Source: Methanosarcinales archaeon
GTDB lineage: Archaea; Halobacteriota; Methanosarcinia; Methanosarcinales; Methanocomedenaceae
DNA length: 6,634 nucleotides
Reading direction: 5' to 3'
Assembly (NCBI GenBank): GCA_030666885.1
Contig: DAOUWY010000107.1
Location: forward strand, 1-6,634
A program made the position numbers and the translations under genes. The notes beneath the pieces were generated by a model. That model saw only the letters and a list, made by a program, of their open reading frames with translations. It was not told the DNA's origin and searched no databases. Below, one piece after another: positions 1-6,263 of this stretch; within the stretch, counting starts at the first letter, position 1; every line of letters starts with the position of its first letter.

Positions 1-417
1 AGCATTCTTTCAGTGGGGGTATTCTATTACTTTAAGGTGCCACATATCCCGGCAATGTCTGCACTATTATTGATCGCAGGTTTAATACCCATCTTCGCAG
101 GCTGGATGGTGCTGCTGCCTATTGCGATATTCAGGTATGTGGAGTTCGGGGTAGAGAGTGCGGCCGTGTTTATAATAGTATCGGCCCTTATCCTGTATGC
201 ACCTACTGAATTGATATTCAAGCCCTATATCGTGGGCAGGGCATCACATATACATCCGCTCCTGGTTATGCTGGCGTTCATCGGCGGCGGTCTTGTGGGT
301 GGTATAGGCGGGTTTTTTATGGCACCGATATTTTTGGGTACGCTGGTTGCGGCATATAGGGCATATATGGATGTTGGCAAAAAGAATGATGATTTATTTA
401 TGTTAGGAGATAATTAG
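1..417 (+). CDS. AI-2E family (UPF0118) transporter, C-terminal part
   Basis: This is the last 138 residues of a polytopic membrane protein. The frame is open to base 1, so the gene starts outside the window, and the GTG at 13 is an internal codon. Hydrophobic segments cover about residues 16-42, 49-70 and 84-120. The C-terminal hallmarks of the AI-2E transporter family (PF01594) are readable: an LIAGLIPIFAGW segment, then a KPYIVGR motif, then HIHPLLVMLAFIGGG followed by a Gly-rich stretch ending in MAPIFLG. Family members export or exchange small solutes; some bacterial ones move autoinducer-2 and others act as Na+/H+ antiporters, so the substrate here is unknown. The protein ends in a short polar tail (KKNDDLFMLGDN). 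The S-layer gene begins 28 bases downstream on the same strand, so the two may share a transcript. The family call is strong; the substrate is not predicted. Confidence 0.88.
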   Translation, partial: SILSVGVFYYFKVPHIPAMSALLLIAGLIPIFAGWMVLLPIAIFRYVEFGVESAAVFIIVSALILYAPTELIFKPYIVGRASHIHPLLVMLAFIGGGLVGGIGGFFMAPIFLGTLVAAYRAYMDVGKKNDDLFMLGDN

Positions 418-430
418 TTAGTAAAATTAT

Positions 431-436
431 AAGGTT
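431..436 (+). promoter_or_regulatory. Ribosome-binding site deciding the S-layer gene start
   Basis: AAGGTT lies just before three in-frame ATGs at 437, 446 and 452. Its AGGT core is the only Shine-Dalgarno-like match nearby. It leaves 1 base before 437, 10 before 446 and 16 before 452, which favours 446. All three starts give the same signal peptide core. Confidence 0.5.
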
Positions 437-445
437 ATGATATAT

Positions 446-3400
446 ATGAATATGTTAAAAAATTTTGTTTTCGGAATATTGGTTATTAGTATTATCTTTT
501 GTACTTTTGGTATGGCTCAGGGAGCAGAACCGATATTCATATCTACGACACCAGATGAAAATACGCAATCATATTTTGGTGAAAATATAGAATTTGAAGC
601 TACAACCAATCAGACAATGAATTTTACATGGTATATTAATGGAATTCAACAAGCCCCTACAGAAACAGAAAAGACTACATCATCTTATTCCAATGATTCT
701 ACATCGATTGGCGAACATATTGTCAAAGTTAATGCTACAAATTTAAATGGGTCTATTTATTATAATTGGACATGGACAGTTAAAAAACCAGCAGGACCAA
801 ATATAACCAGCCGAGTTCCTGATATTGATACGGTTGAGACACTTAACGGAACGTCACAAGATTTTGAGATTGATTTTAATCAAACGGTCAATGTTACTTG
901 GTATATTAATGATTCTCCTATACAAAATGAAATTGACATAACTACATCATCATCATTTTCCAATAGTTCTCCAGTAGGAGAATACAATGTCACAGTAGAA
1001 ATTAAAAATCCGAATGGGACGGATTCAAGGAAATGGACATGGATAGTTGAAGAACAACAAAAACCAAATATAACCAGCAGAGTTCCCGATGGTGATACAG
1101 TTGAGACAAATAACGGAAAATCAGAAACTTTCAAGATTTATTTTGATCAAAAAGTCAATGTTACCTGGTATCTTAATGAAATTCAACAAGGGTCTCTAAA
1201 AATAGGACAGACTACATCATCATCATTTACCAATAGTTCTCCAGAAGGAAAATACAATGTCACTGTAAAAATTGAAAATCCGAATGGGACGGATTCAAGG
1301 AATTGGACATGGTATGTTATCCCTATTCCTGTTGAAATATCAAATCCTATTCCATCGGAAGGCCCTTCTACTCTTGTCGATGAAAGTATTAATTTTTCAA
1401 TTGAAATAAATCAAAGCTGTGAAGTTAAATGGTATATAGATGGAGTCCATAAACATACAAATTCTTCTCTGGTTACTTCTGCATCATTCACAACTTCAGC
1501 AAGCTCTCCCGATACGTATATTGTAAAAGCAATTGCAACAAATAAGACCACATCAGCATCAGATTCTCATGAATGGACATGGAAGGTCAATTCAAAGACA
1601 TACTTGTCAGGCAACCGCATCTGGGAAGACGACGGTAGCATGTCCAAAACCTACAAATGGACTCCCCAAAGTTTCAGCGGCTTCTACTACGACCTTGATA
1701 CTAACGAAGGTAGTGAGACCCTTACCATTGAGAATATTGACAGATCACCAAGTGGTGGTGAAATAAAATACGAAACAAAACCTATACCTATCGATTTCGA
1801 ACAGGACATCTGGGGCACCTATAATGTCATAGGCTTCATGGCAGACCGCTACTTTGCGGGTTACACCAGCAAGACTAACTCTAAACTCGCTTCATCCAGT
1901 GACAGTCTGCTGGACGAAAAACAACTCAGCAAGGTACTGCTGGATACGGACAAAAAATACAATATAAGGTCGGGTACACCCCTGAAACTGGAAGAAGAGT
2001 ATGATCTCAGGATCGCTGAATTTGCTTCGGAAGGCGATTCCGTGATGGTGGCATTGTTCAAGGACGGCGAAAAGGTGGTTGAAGATATAGTCAAGGCAGG
2101 TGACACCTTTGTCTACGAAAAAGACCTGGGAGGTGCAAAGGATATGCCTATTATTGCTGTCTACTTCGATAGTGTATTTGTAGGGACCGAGACCAGCACC
2201 ATTGTTATCGAGGGCATCTTCCAGATATCTGATAAATATATCGATGTCAGTACCGGGGATGAGTTCGGCTTGATGGTAATCGATAGAGTGACTTCGTCCG
2301 GTATCATCATGGAAAACGAGGATTCCGTAAGTCTTGGTGAGGGAGACGATTTCAACCTCATGGGCAAGATCAATATCATAGTAGCTGATTCAAGTACTCT
2401 TAGATTCGCACCCTATGTTGATATGTCAGAACCCGGCACATATGAACTAAGGGGTACGGTAACAGAGAATACCACATTCGAGTGGACGCCCCTCAACTTC
2501 GAAGGTCTGCTCTATGATATCGATACAGGATATGGTGATGAAAAACTGAAAGTAGTACGCATCGGAACTAAAGTTGATGACGATAAGTTAACCTACATCA
2601 CCAAACCTATCTCCATTAGCTTCGAACACAACAGTGACGGATGGAAAAAATTCCAATCCATCGGATTCATGGGCAAAACTTATTTTGCAGGCTACGAGTC
2701 CAATTCACTTCCTGATATATCAAGCGCCAGGAGCCTCATCAAGGAAGGCAAGCTATCCGAAATACTTCTCGACGAGGATAAAAAACACACCCTGCATATC
2801 GGTAACTCCCTCACCTTAGAAGAAGGATACAGCCTCCGCATAGACGAGATCAGCCGCGAGGGTGGTACGTTAATGCTTGCCCTCCTGAAGGACGGGAAAG
2901 AAATTTCCACTGATATCGTCAATGAAGGTGACACTTACATCTATGAAGTGGAGGTAGATAAGACTGATATACCCATTATCGTAGCTCATATTGACGGAGT
3001 ATTCAGGGGCATGGAAACAAATTCCGTGTTTATAGATGGTCTATTCCAGATATCTGATAGTTTTACCACAATAGAAAAAGAGGATTCCTACGGTATCATG
3101 GAAGTGACATCATTTTCTTCATCTTCAATTGAATTGAAAAATGAGGATAGTTTCAGTCTCTCCGAAGGCGATACCATAGATATAATGGGCGAAATTAAGT
3201 TCAAAGTAGCTGATGATAGCGATGTCCGTTTCTACCCATTCCAGGAGATCATAGTGAAAGAACCCCTGTATCTTACTCTGGATATCCCGGAAAGCGTCTA
3301 TGAGAATGAAGAATTCACCATATCGGTCACTTCTGACGGCGATGAAGTAGAGGGAGTATCGATCATTCTTAATGATTCCGAGGTCGGTACTACCGATTCA

Positions 3401-4183
3401 AATGGTGAGCTGATCTATACACCAATTGAAACCGGTGAGTTCAAAGTCACTGCCTCCAAATCCGGCTATGAGAGCGACAGCGATAACATAGAAGTCATTT
3501 ACCAGCCAAAGGCGCTGGAAATAAGTGCCCCACAGTTAGTAGACAGGAACGAGACCATTGTTATATCAATAACTTCCGAAGGTAACAGCGTTAGTGGTGC
3601 AACGGTTATGTTTGGCGGCGTTGACCTGGGGACAACATCTAATAACGGAAATATCACCTACACACCTGACCAGGTAGGTACCCATACCATCACTGCTTCC
3701 AAATCAGGGTACCAGGACGCTTCAAAGGATATCGATGTCACAGACCCGGGTGCGAAACTTGTATATTCGAACCTGACCATTGAGCCCAAAAGTGTGGAAC
3801 CGGGACAGGACGTTAACATCACGGTAGAAGCAGCCAATTTCGGTACGCTTCGTGATACAGATACAATGACTGTAAAGGTGAATGGTGAAGAAATAGCGAC
3901 AGAAGACCTGGTCCTTGGTCCTGGTGAGATCATGACACTCGAATTTACAATAAACAGGTCCAAGCCCGGCACATACCTGGTTGAGGTTGATGGTCGCAGT
4001 GATACTTTCAAGGTTATGGGTAGTCAGTTTAGTCCCACAACCATAGTAGTACTGGTAATCCTCGCAATACTTTCCGCTGCGGCTATAATCTATAGCTTTG
4101 CCCAGGGTACACTGTCATCTGAGATTATAGTAGGCAAGGCCCGGGCCATAAAAGAGTCATTAATGCGCCTGATAGAGAGATGA
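446..4183 (+). CDS. Multidomain S-layer protein: Ig-like array, tandem S-layer domains, CARDB-like domain, membrane anchor
   Basis: This is a surface-layer glycoprotein of about 1245 residues. Residue numbers here count from the ATG at 437; I prefer the ATG at 446 because the AGGT at 432-435 lies 10 bases before it but abuts 437. Order: signal peptide to about 30 (MLKNF, hydrophobic core, AQGA); four Ig/PKD-like repeats, about 31-118, 121-209, 210-298 and 299-387, each with a WY[IL][ND] strand and a closing WTW; two S-layer duplication domains (TIGR01567/PF07752), about 389-664 and 668-941, with the signatures WTPQSFSGFYYDLDT and WTPLNFEGLLYDIDT; two Ig-like carboxypeptidase-regulatory-type repeats, about 943-1024 and 1025-1105, both with YTP and TASKSGY; a CARDB-like domain, about 1106-1195; a membrane helix, about 1201-1222; and a basic tail of 26 residues. 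In Methanosarcina the tandem S-layer domains form the porous lattice. The first four repeats carry 24 N-X-S/T sequons and the S-layer pair only one. The mature chain has one cysteine, C328. Alternative starts are 437 and 452. Confidence 0.92.
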   Translation: MNMLKNFVFGILVISIIFCTFGMAQGAEPIFISTTPDENTQSYFGENIEFEATTNQTMNFTWYINGIQQAPTETEKTTSSYSNDSTSIGEHIVKVNATNLNGSIYYNWTWTVKKPAGPNITSRVPDIDTVETLNGTSQDFEIDFNQTVNVTWYINDSPIQNEIDITTSSSFSNSSPVGEYNVTVEIKNPNGTDSRKWTWIVEEQQKPNITSRVPDGDTVETNNGKSETFKIYFDQKVNVTWYLNEIQQGSLKIGQTTSSSFTNSSPEGKYNVTVKIENPNGTDSRNWTWYVIPIPVEISNPIPSEGPSTLVDESINFSIEINQSCEVKWYIDGVHKHTNSSLVTSASFTTSASSPDTYIVKAIATNKTTSASDSHEWTWKVNSKTYLSGNRIWEDDGSMSKTYKWTPQSFSGFYYDLDTNEGSETLTIENIDRSPSGGEIKYETKPIPIDFEQDIWGTYNVIGFMADRYFAGYTSKTNSKLASSSDSLLDEKQLSKVLLDTDKKYNIRSGTPLKLEEEYDLRIAEFASEGDSVMVALFKDGEKVVEDIVKAGDTFVYEKDLGGAKDMPIIAVYFDSVFVGTETSTIVIEGIFQISDKYIDVSTGDEFGLMVIDRVTSSGIIMENEDSVSLGEGDDFNLMGKINIIVADSSTLRFAPYVDMSEPGTYELRGTVTENTTFEWTPLNFEGLLYDIDTGYGDEKLKVVRIGTKVDDDKLTYITKPISISFEHNSDGWKKFQSIGFMGKTYFAGYESNSLPDISSARSLIKEGKLSEILLDEDKKHTLHIGNSLTLEEGYSLRIDEISREGGTLMLALLKDGKEISTDIVNEGDTYIYEVEVDKTDIPIIVAHIDGVFRGMETNSVFIDGLFQISDSFTTIEKEDSYGIMEVTSFSSSSIELKNEDSFSLSEGDTIDIMGEIKFKVADDSDVRFYPFQEIIVKEPLYLTLDIPESVYENEEFTISVTSDGDEVEGVSIILNDSEVGTTDSNGELIYTPIETGEFKVTASKSGYESDSDNIEVIYQPKALEISAPQLVDRNETIVISITSEGNSVSGATVMFGGVDLGTTSNNGNITYTPDQVGTHTITASKSGYQDASKDIDVTDPGAKLVYSNLTIEPKSVEPGQDVNITVEAANFGTLRDTDTMTVKVNGEEIATEDLVLGPGEIMTLEFTINRSKPGTYLVEVDGRSDTFKVMGSQFSPTTIVVLVILAILSAAAIIYSFAQGTLSSEIIVGKARAIKESLMRLIER
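527..1597 (+). repeat. Four tandem Ig-like repeats within the S-layer gene
   Basis: The units are about 527-790, 797-1063, 1064-1330 and 1331-1597, each near 89 codons. Each unit has an aromatic WY[IL][ND] motif and ends with WTW 45-48 residues later. Units 2 and 3 are the youngest pair: 941-1042 and 1211-1312 match at 95 of 102 bases by hand count, with a one-codon length difference nearer the unit starts. Units 1 and 4 match mainly at protein level. Repeats of this WYxNG...WTW type occur in many secreted proteins of methanogenic archaea (from memory). They probably act as glycosylated spacer or stalk domains. Confidence 0.8.
1601..3259 (+). repeat. Tandem duplication of the S-layer domain
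   Basis: Two copies, about 1601-2428 and 2438-3259, align at protein level with a 275-residue offset, measured from W408 to W683. Shared landmarks are the KPI block, IGFM followed by FAGY, LLDxDKK, LRIxE, DIVxxGDTxxYE, GxFQISD and the closing RFxP. The copies differ at most other positions, so the duplication is old, as is usual for this family, where two copies per chain are the norm. In the known Methanosarcina structure each copy folds into two beta-sandwiches. Confidence 0.85.
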
Positions 4184-4205
4184 TCGAAAATTAAAAGCAA
4201 TATTG

Positions 4206-4234
4206 AAAGGGAAGAATGTTTCATTCTTCCTTTT
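4206..4234. terminator. Bidirectional hairpin terminator between convergent genes
   Basis: GGAAGAATG at 4210-4218 and CATTCTTCC at 4222-4230 form a perfect 9-bp stem around a TTT loop. After one mismatch the stem continues with AAA (4206-4208) pairing within TTTT (4231-4234). On the plus strand the stem runs into TTTTCTTCC; on the minus strand it is followed by CCCTTTCAATATTGC, then TTTTAATTTTCG. The right arm overlaps the last codons and the stop of the minus-strand DHH gene. Archaeal termination depends mostly on T-runs, so the hairpin may instead protect the 3' ends of both transcripts. Confidence 0.55.
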
Positions 4235-5702
4235 CTTCCATACCCATAACATCAAACAGCTTCTTGACAACTGCCTCTTCTGCCAGTTTCATTAAGGTCT
4301 GTTTATCCTTTGTACCGCTGAACACACCCAGAGGTATCTGTGCTCCCGCAGAGGTAGCGTGTCCACCTCCATGCTCTTCGCCAAAGGCTTCACGCATGAT
4401 CTCACCGACATTGACCCTGACATCCTTACTCCTCCCCGAGACATGGATGGAGTCCTCGGTAAGCCCGAAAATAATTGTTGTTGTAACCCCTTCAAGATTC
4501 AGCAAGTAGTCTGCTGCCTGGGGCAGAGCATCACGGTCCCTGATCAGTCCCACATTTGAAATAAGGTAACTGCCTGTGACCTGCCTGTTCTTAATGGCAT
4601 AGCCCATAATGTCAAATGTTTCTGTTGACATGGACGGGGTCTCTATCTGGCTTAATATATCGTGATCCACAAGGGGGTACAGGAATGCTGCGGCTTCAAG
4701 ATCAGATTGGGTGGCATTTTTCTTGAATTCATGAGTATCCACCCTGATACCATAAAGGAGTGCTGTTGCCAGTTCACTACTGAAATTGATGTGAAGTTCC
4801 TTCAAATACATGGCCATTATAGTTGCACTTGCACCTATGTCGGGTTGGATATCAATAAAATCGGCCTTCACTTCAGATATGTTAACCGGATGATGATCGA
4901 TCACTATATTGATCCTGGTATCGGGCGGTACCAGGTTGTTTATGCCTGGTATGGCGCATTCGAAAAGAGCAATATTAGAGAAGTCTGAGAGGTCGTATTT
5001 TTCCATCCGCTCTATGTCTATATCCAGGAGATTTACAAAGGCTTTGTTTTCCTGGTGTCCGATTTTGCCGTGATAGAGTATCTCGGATCCAACACCTACA
5101 TTTTTGGCGATCTCACTTAATGCCATGGCACCTGACATTGCGTCAGGGTCAGGGTTGTTATGCATTACAATTGCAAGTTTCCTGCCATCCATTTTTTCTA
5201 TACATCTCTTGAGTTCGCGAGCCTTTTTCAGGCTGGCTGCTCTTTTTACTGACTGGACTATAACATTAGCAGCAGCACGTGCAGGCAGTATTGCCGACTC
5301 CACACCGGCTGCCTCTAGTTTATCTTTATTATTCTGGTCAATGGCCCTGGCAACCGTGTATACATCCGGTTTTATGTTCTTGATATGGGTAAGGGCTTTC
5401 AGGTTTGCCTTGCCATCGGAGCTTAAAATAAAGGCTACTTCAAAAATGGGCACATCCAGTGTTTTTATTGTCTCGAACTCACTGATATCGCCTATTTCCA
5501 CATCGTATCCCTGCTCTCTCAGGGTTTCGGCTTTACTGGCATCTTTTTCAATAAATATCAGGCTTACATCCTGATTGTCCAGTTCTTTTGCTACTGCAAT
5601 CCCCATTCCACCACTGCCGAGGATTGCATAGAGTGGTTTTGTTTTTCCTTTGTTGATAGTTTCCTCTTTGTGGGAGTTGTCCGGGGTAGATTCGTCTTGG
5701 AT
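4221..5702 (-). CDS. TrkA-N/RCK-fused DHH-DHHA1 phosphoesterase, probable ATC start
   Basis: This is a soluble protein of about 493 residues, counted from an ATC codon at 5702-5700. Order: short polar lead (to about 14); TrkA-N Rossmann domain with KPLYAILGSGGMG, an acidic residue ending strand 2 (IFIEKD), and a later GD, which indicate NAD(H) or nucleotide binding; linker helix; DHH domain with motif I HNNPDPDA (about 181), motif III DHHP (about 269), motif IV RVDTHEF (about 322); and DHHA1 with the GGGHATSAG substrate-binding loop (about 445). DHH/DHHA1 proteins are metal-dependent phosphoesterases acting on cyclic dinucleotides, nano-RNA or single-stranded DNA; the exact substrate is unknown here. 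The usual motif II aspartate appears as glutamate (ALFECAIPG). The first ATG at 5606 would cut the Rossmann glycine motif in half, so the start must lie upstream. The frame is open back to a stop at 5742-5744 and contains no ATG, GTG or TTG there. Confidence 0.85.
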   Translation of the reverse strand: MQDESTPDNSHKEETINKGKTKPLYAILGSGGMGIAVAKELDNQDVSLIFIEKDASKAETLREQGYDVEIGDISEFETIKTLDVPIFEVAFILSSDGKANLKALTHIKNIKPDVYTVARAIDQNNKDKLEAAGVESAILPARAAANVIVQSVKRAASLKKARELKRCIEKMDGRKLAIVMHNNPDPDAMSGAMALSEIAKNVGVGSEILYHGKIGHQENKAFVNLLDIDIERMEKYDLSDFSNIALFECAIPGINNLVPPDTRINIVIDHHPVNISEVKADFIDIQPDIGASATIMAMYLKELHINFSSELATALLYGIRVDTHEFKKNATQSDLEAAAFLYPLVDHDILSQIETPSMSTETFDIMGYAIKNRQVTGSYLISNVGLIRDRDALPQAADYLLNLEGVTTTIIFGLTEDSIHVSGRSKDVRVNVGEIMREAFGEEHGGGHATSAGAQIPLGVFSGTKDKQTLMKLAEEAVVKKLFDVMGMEEKEE

Positions 5703-5708
5703 AAAAAG

Positions 5709-5714
5709 ACCTCC
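5709..5714 (-). promoter_or_regulatory. Perfect Shine-Dalgarno of the DHH gene facing an ATC codon
   Basis: GGAGGT, a full match to the archaeal anti-SD, reads on the minus strand at 5714-5709. It is followed by six bases (CTTTTT) and then ATC at 5702-5700, in frame with the DHH protein. No ATG, GTG or TTG exists in frame between the upstream stop and the Rossmann motif, so this site decides the start. Confidence 0.6.
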
Positions 5715-5732
5715 AATGATCTTAGGCCTTAG

Positions 5733-5750
5733 TTTATATGTTCATAAAGA
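5733..5750 (-). promoter_or_regulatory. Putative promoter of the DHH gene
   Basis: Two TATA-like boxes read on the minus strand: CTTTATGA (5750-5743) and CATATAAA (5740-5733). With usual archaeal spacing of about 25 bases, the first predicts transcription starting near 5720-5725, giving a leader of about 20 bases that contains the whole Shine-Dalgarno. The second predicts a start at or within the Shine-Dalgarno and is therefore less likely to drive a leadered message. Confidence 0.35.
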
Positions 5751-5764
5751 TTAACTTAACCATT

Positions 5765-5875
5765 TTAGAGCATTTCTGCCTGTTCTCTTGTAACCTTTGG
5801 ATATTTCTTATTAATCCAGAACTGTCTGGCATCTTCGTCCTTTAGTATCAATCCGGACTCAATGGGTTTTGCCAT
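5765..5875 (-). CDS. 36-residue micro-ORF, possibly a truncated antitoxin-like protein
   Basis: This is a complete small frame starting MAKPIESGLILKDEDARQFW and ending VTREQAEML. GGAG at 5885-5882 lies six bases before the ATG at 5875. A second in-frame ATG at 5887 would add four residues (MEKR). The opening pattern, KPIE...LxLKxxDAxxF, resembles short archaeal proteins often seen next to toxin or PIN-domain genes (from memory, not verified). Those usually run some tens of residues longer, so this copy may be truncated. It ends 62 bases before the DHH gene start on the same strand and could be cotranscribed with it. No toxin partner is visible. Codon composition looks protein-like, but the length makes a firm call impossible. 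Confidence 0.4.
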   Translation of the reverse strand: MAKPIESGLILKDEDARQFWINKKYPKVTREQAEML

Positions 5876-6020
5876 CCTTTTCTCCATTTTCCCTTGTTAT
5901 ATGGGACAACCTGCAACCACCCATGGAAATACTTGCCCTGCGCCCTCTTCTGCATAGGTGATCTGCAGGGTTTCGCTCCAGGTACACCCACAGCATCAGC
6001 CCGGTATTGCTGGCACAGTA

Positions 6021-6116
6021 TTAGACATCCACACCCATATAATCGTCAAGAGTAAGCAGCAAAACCTCATCTTTTTTTGCTGTCTTTTCCAGATTCTCAG
6101 TAAATCCGGATTTACT
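6021..6116 (-). pseudogene. Relic of a protein C-terminus, possibly an archaeal ATPase nuclease-like tail
   Basis: A 31-codon frame between stops has no start codon. It begins SKSGFTENLEKTAKKDEV, continues with LLLTLDDY and ends MGVDV before TAA at 6021-6023. The pattern S-x-S/x-GFT, then a charged helix, then LLxTLDD resembles the last strand-helix-strand of the restriction-endonuclease-like domain that ends many archaeal DUF234-type ATPases. This comparison is from memory. The rest of such a gene is not recognisable upstream on the minus strand, which is taken up by repeats. A chance frame cannot be excluded. Confidence 0.3.
6099..6116. repeat. 18-bp perfect palindrome
   Basis: AGTAAATCCGGATTTACT reads identically on both strands. 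It coincides with the first six codons (S-K-S-G-F-T) of the relic frame on the minus strand. It may be an operator-like protein-binding site or a coincidence within old coding sequence. Confidence 0.6.
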
Positions 6117-6153
6117 TCATGTGTCATCAGTTAAGAGTAATATTGTAATAGAA

Positions 6154-6231
6154 CACGGATTGAACGGATGACACGGATGTGCACGGATAATAAATAAATC
6201 CGTGAAAATCCGTCAAATCCGTGTCATCCGT
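6154..6231. repeat. Palindromic element of four ACGGAT and four ATCCGT copies
   Basis: ACGGAT occurs at 6155, 6164, 6173 and 6183, and its complement ATCCGT at 6198, 6208, 6217 and 6226. Steps are 9, 9, 10 and then 10, 9, 9, a mirror image about position 6193. A second register pairs 6164-6178 with 6217-6231 as a perfect 15-bp arm, and CACGGAT/ATCCGTG (6182-6188, 6198-6204) closes an inner hairpin with a 9-base AT loop. CACGGAT-rich palindromes of this kind recur as intergenic repeats in diverse bacteria and archaea (from memory). The function is unknown. Confidence 0.85.
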
Positions 6232-6263
6232 ATTCGATTTAAATTAAATTTGAGAATCGTATG

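Noticed and set aside
490..535. Lipoprotein signal (Cys at residue 22 in the S-layer signal peptide).
   Set aside because: The residues before the Cys (IIF) do not fit a lipobox, and a normal cleavage region (AQGA) follows.
3658..4011. Open minus-strand frame of 117 codons inside the S-layer gene.
   Set aside because: It lies opposite the well-supported Ig-like and CARDB-like coding region; Ser/Thr/Val-rich antisense frames are expected there.
5104..5574. Open plus-strand frame of 156 codons opposite the DHH gene.
   Set aside because: It is a shadow of the strongly supported minus-strand TrkA-N/DHH coding sequence and shows no recognisable domain.
5849..6046. Minus-strand frame of about 65 codons containing GKYFHGWLQVVPYNKGKW.
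   Set aside because: It overlaps both the micro-ORF and the 5897-5995 fragment in another frame, its only ATG is internal, and I recognise no family.
6154..6231. Possible CRISPR array because of short repeats at regular spacing.
   Set aside because: Six-base units with 3-4 base gaps and inverted halves are not CRISPR repeats with unique spacers.
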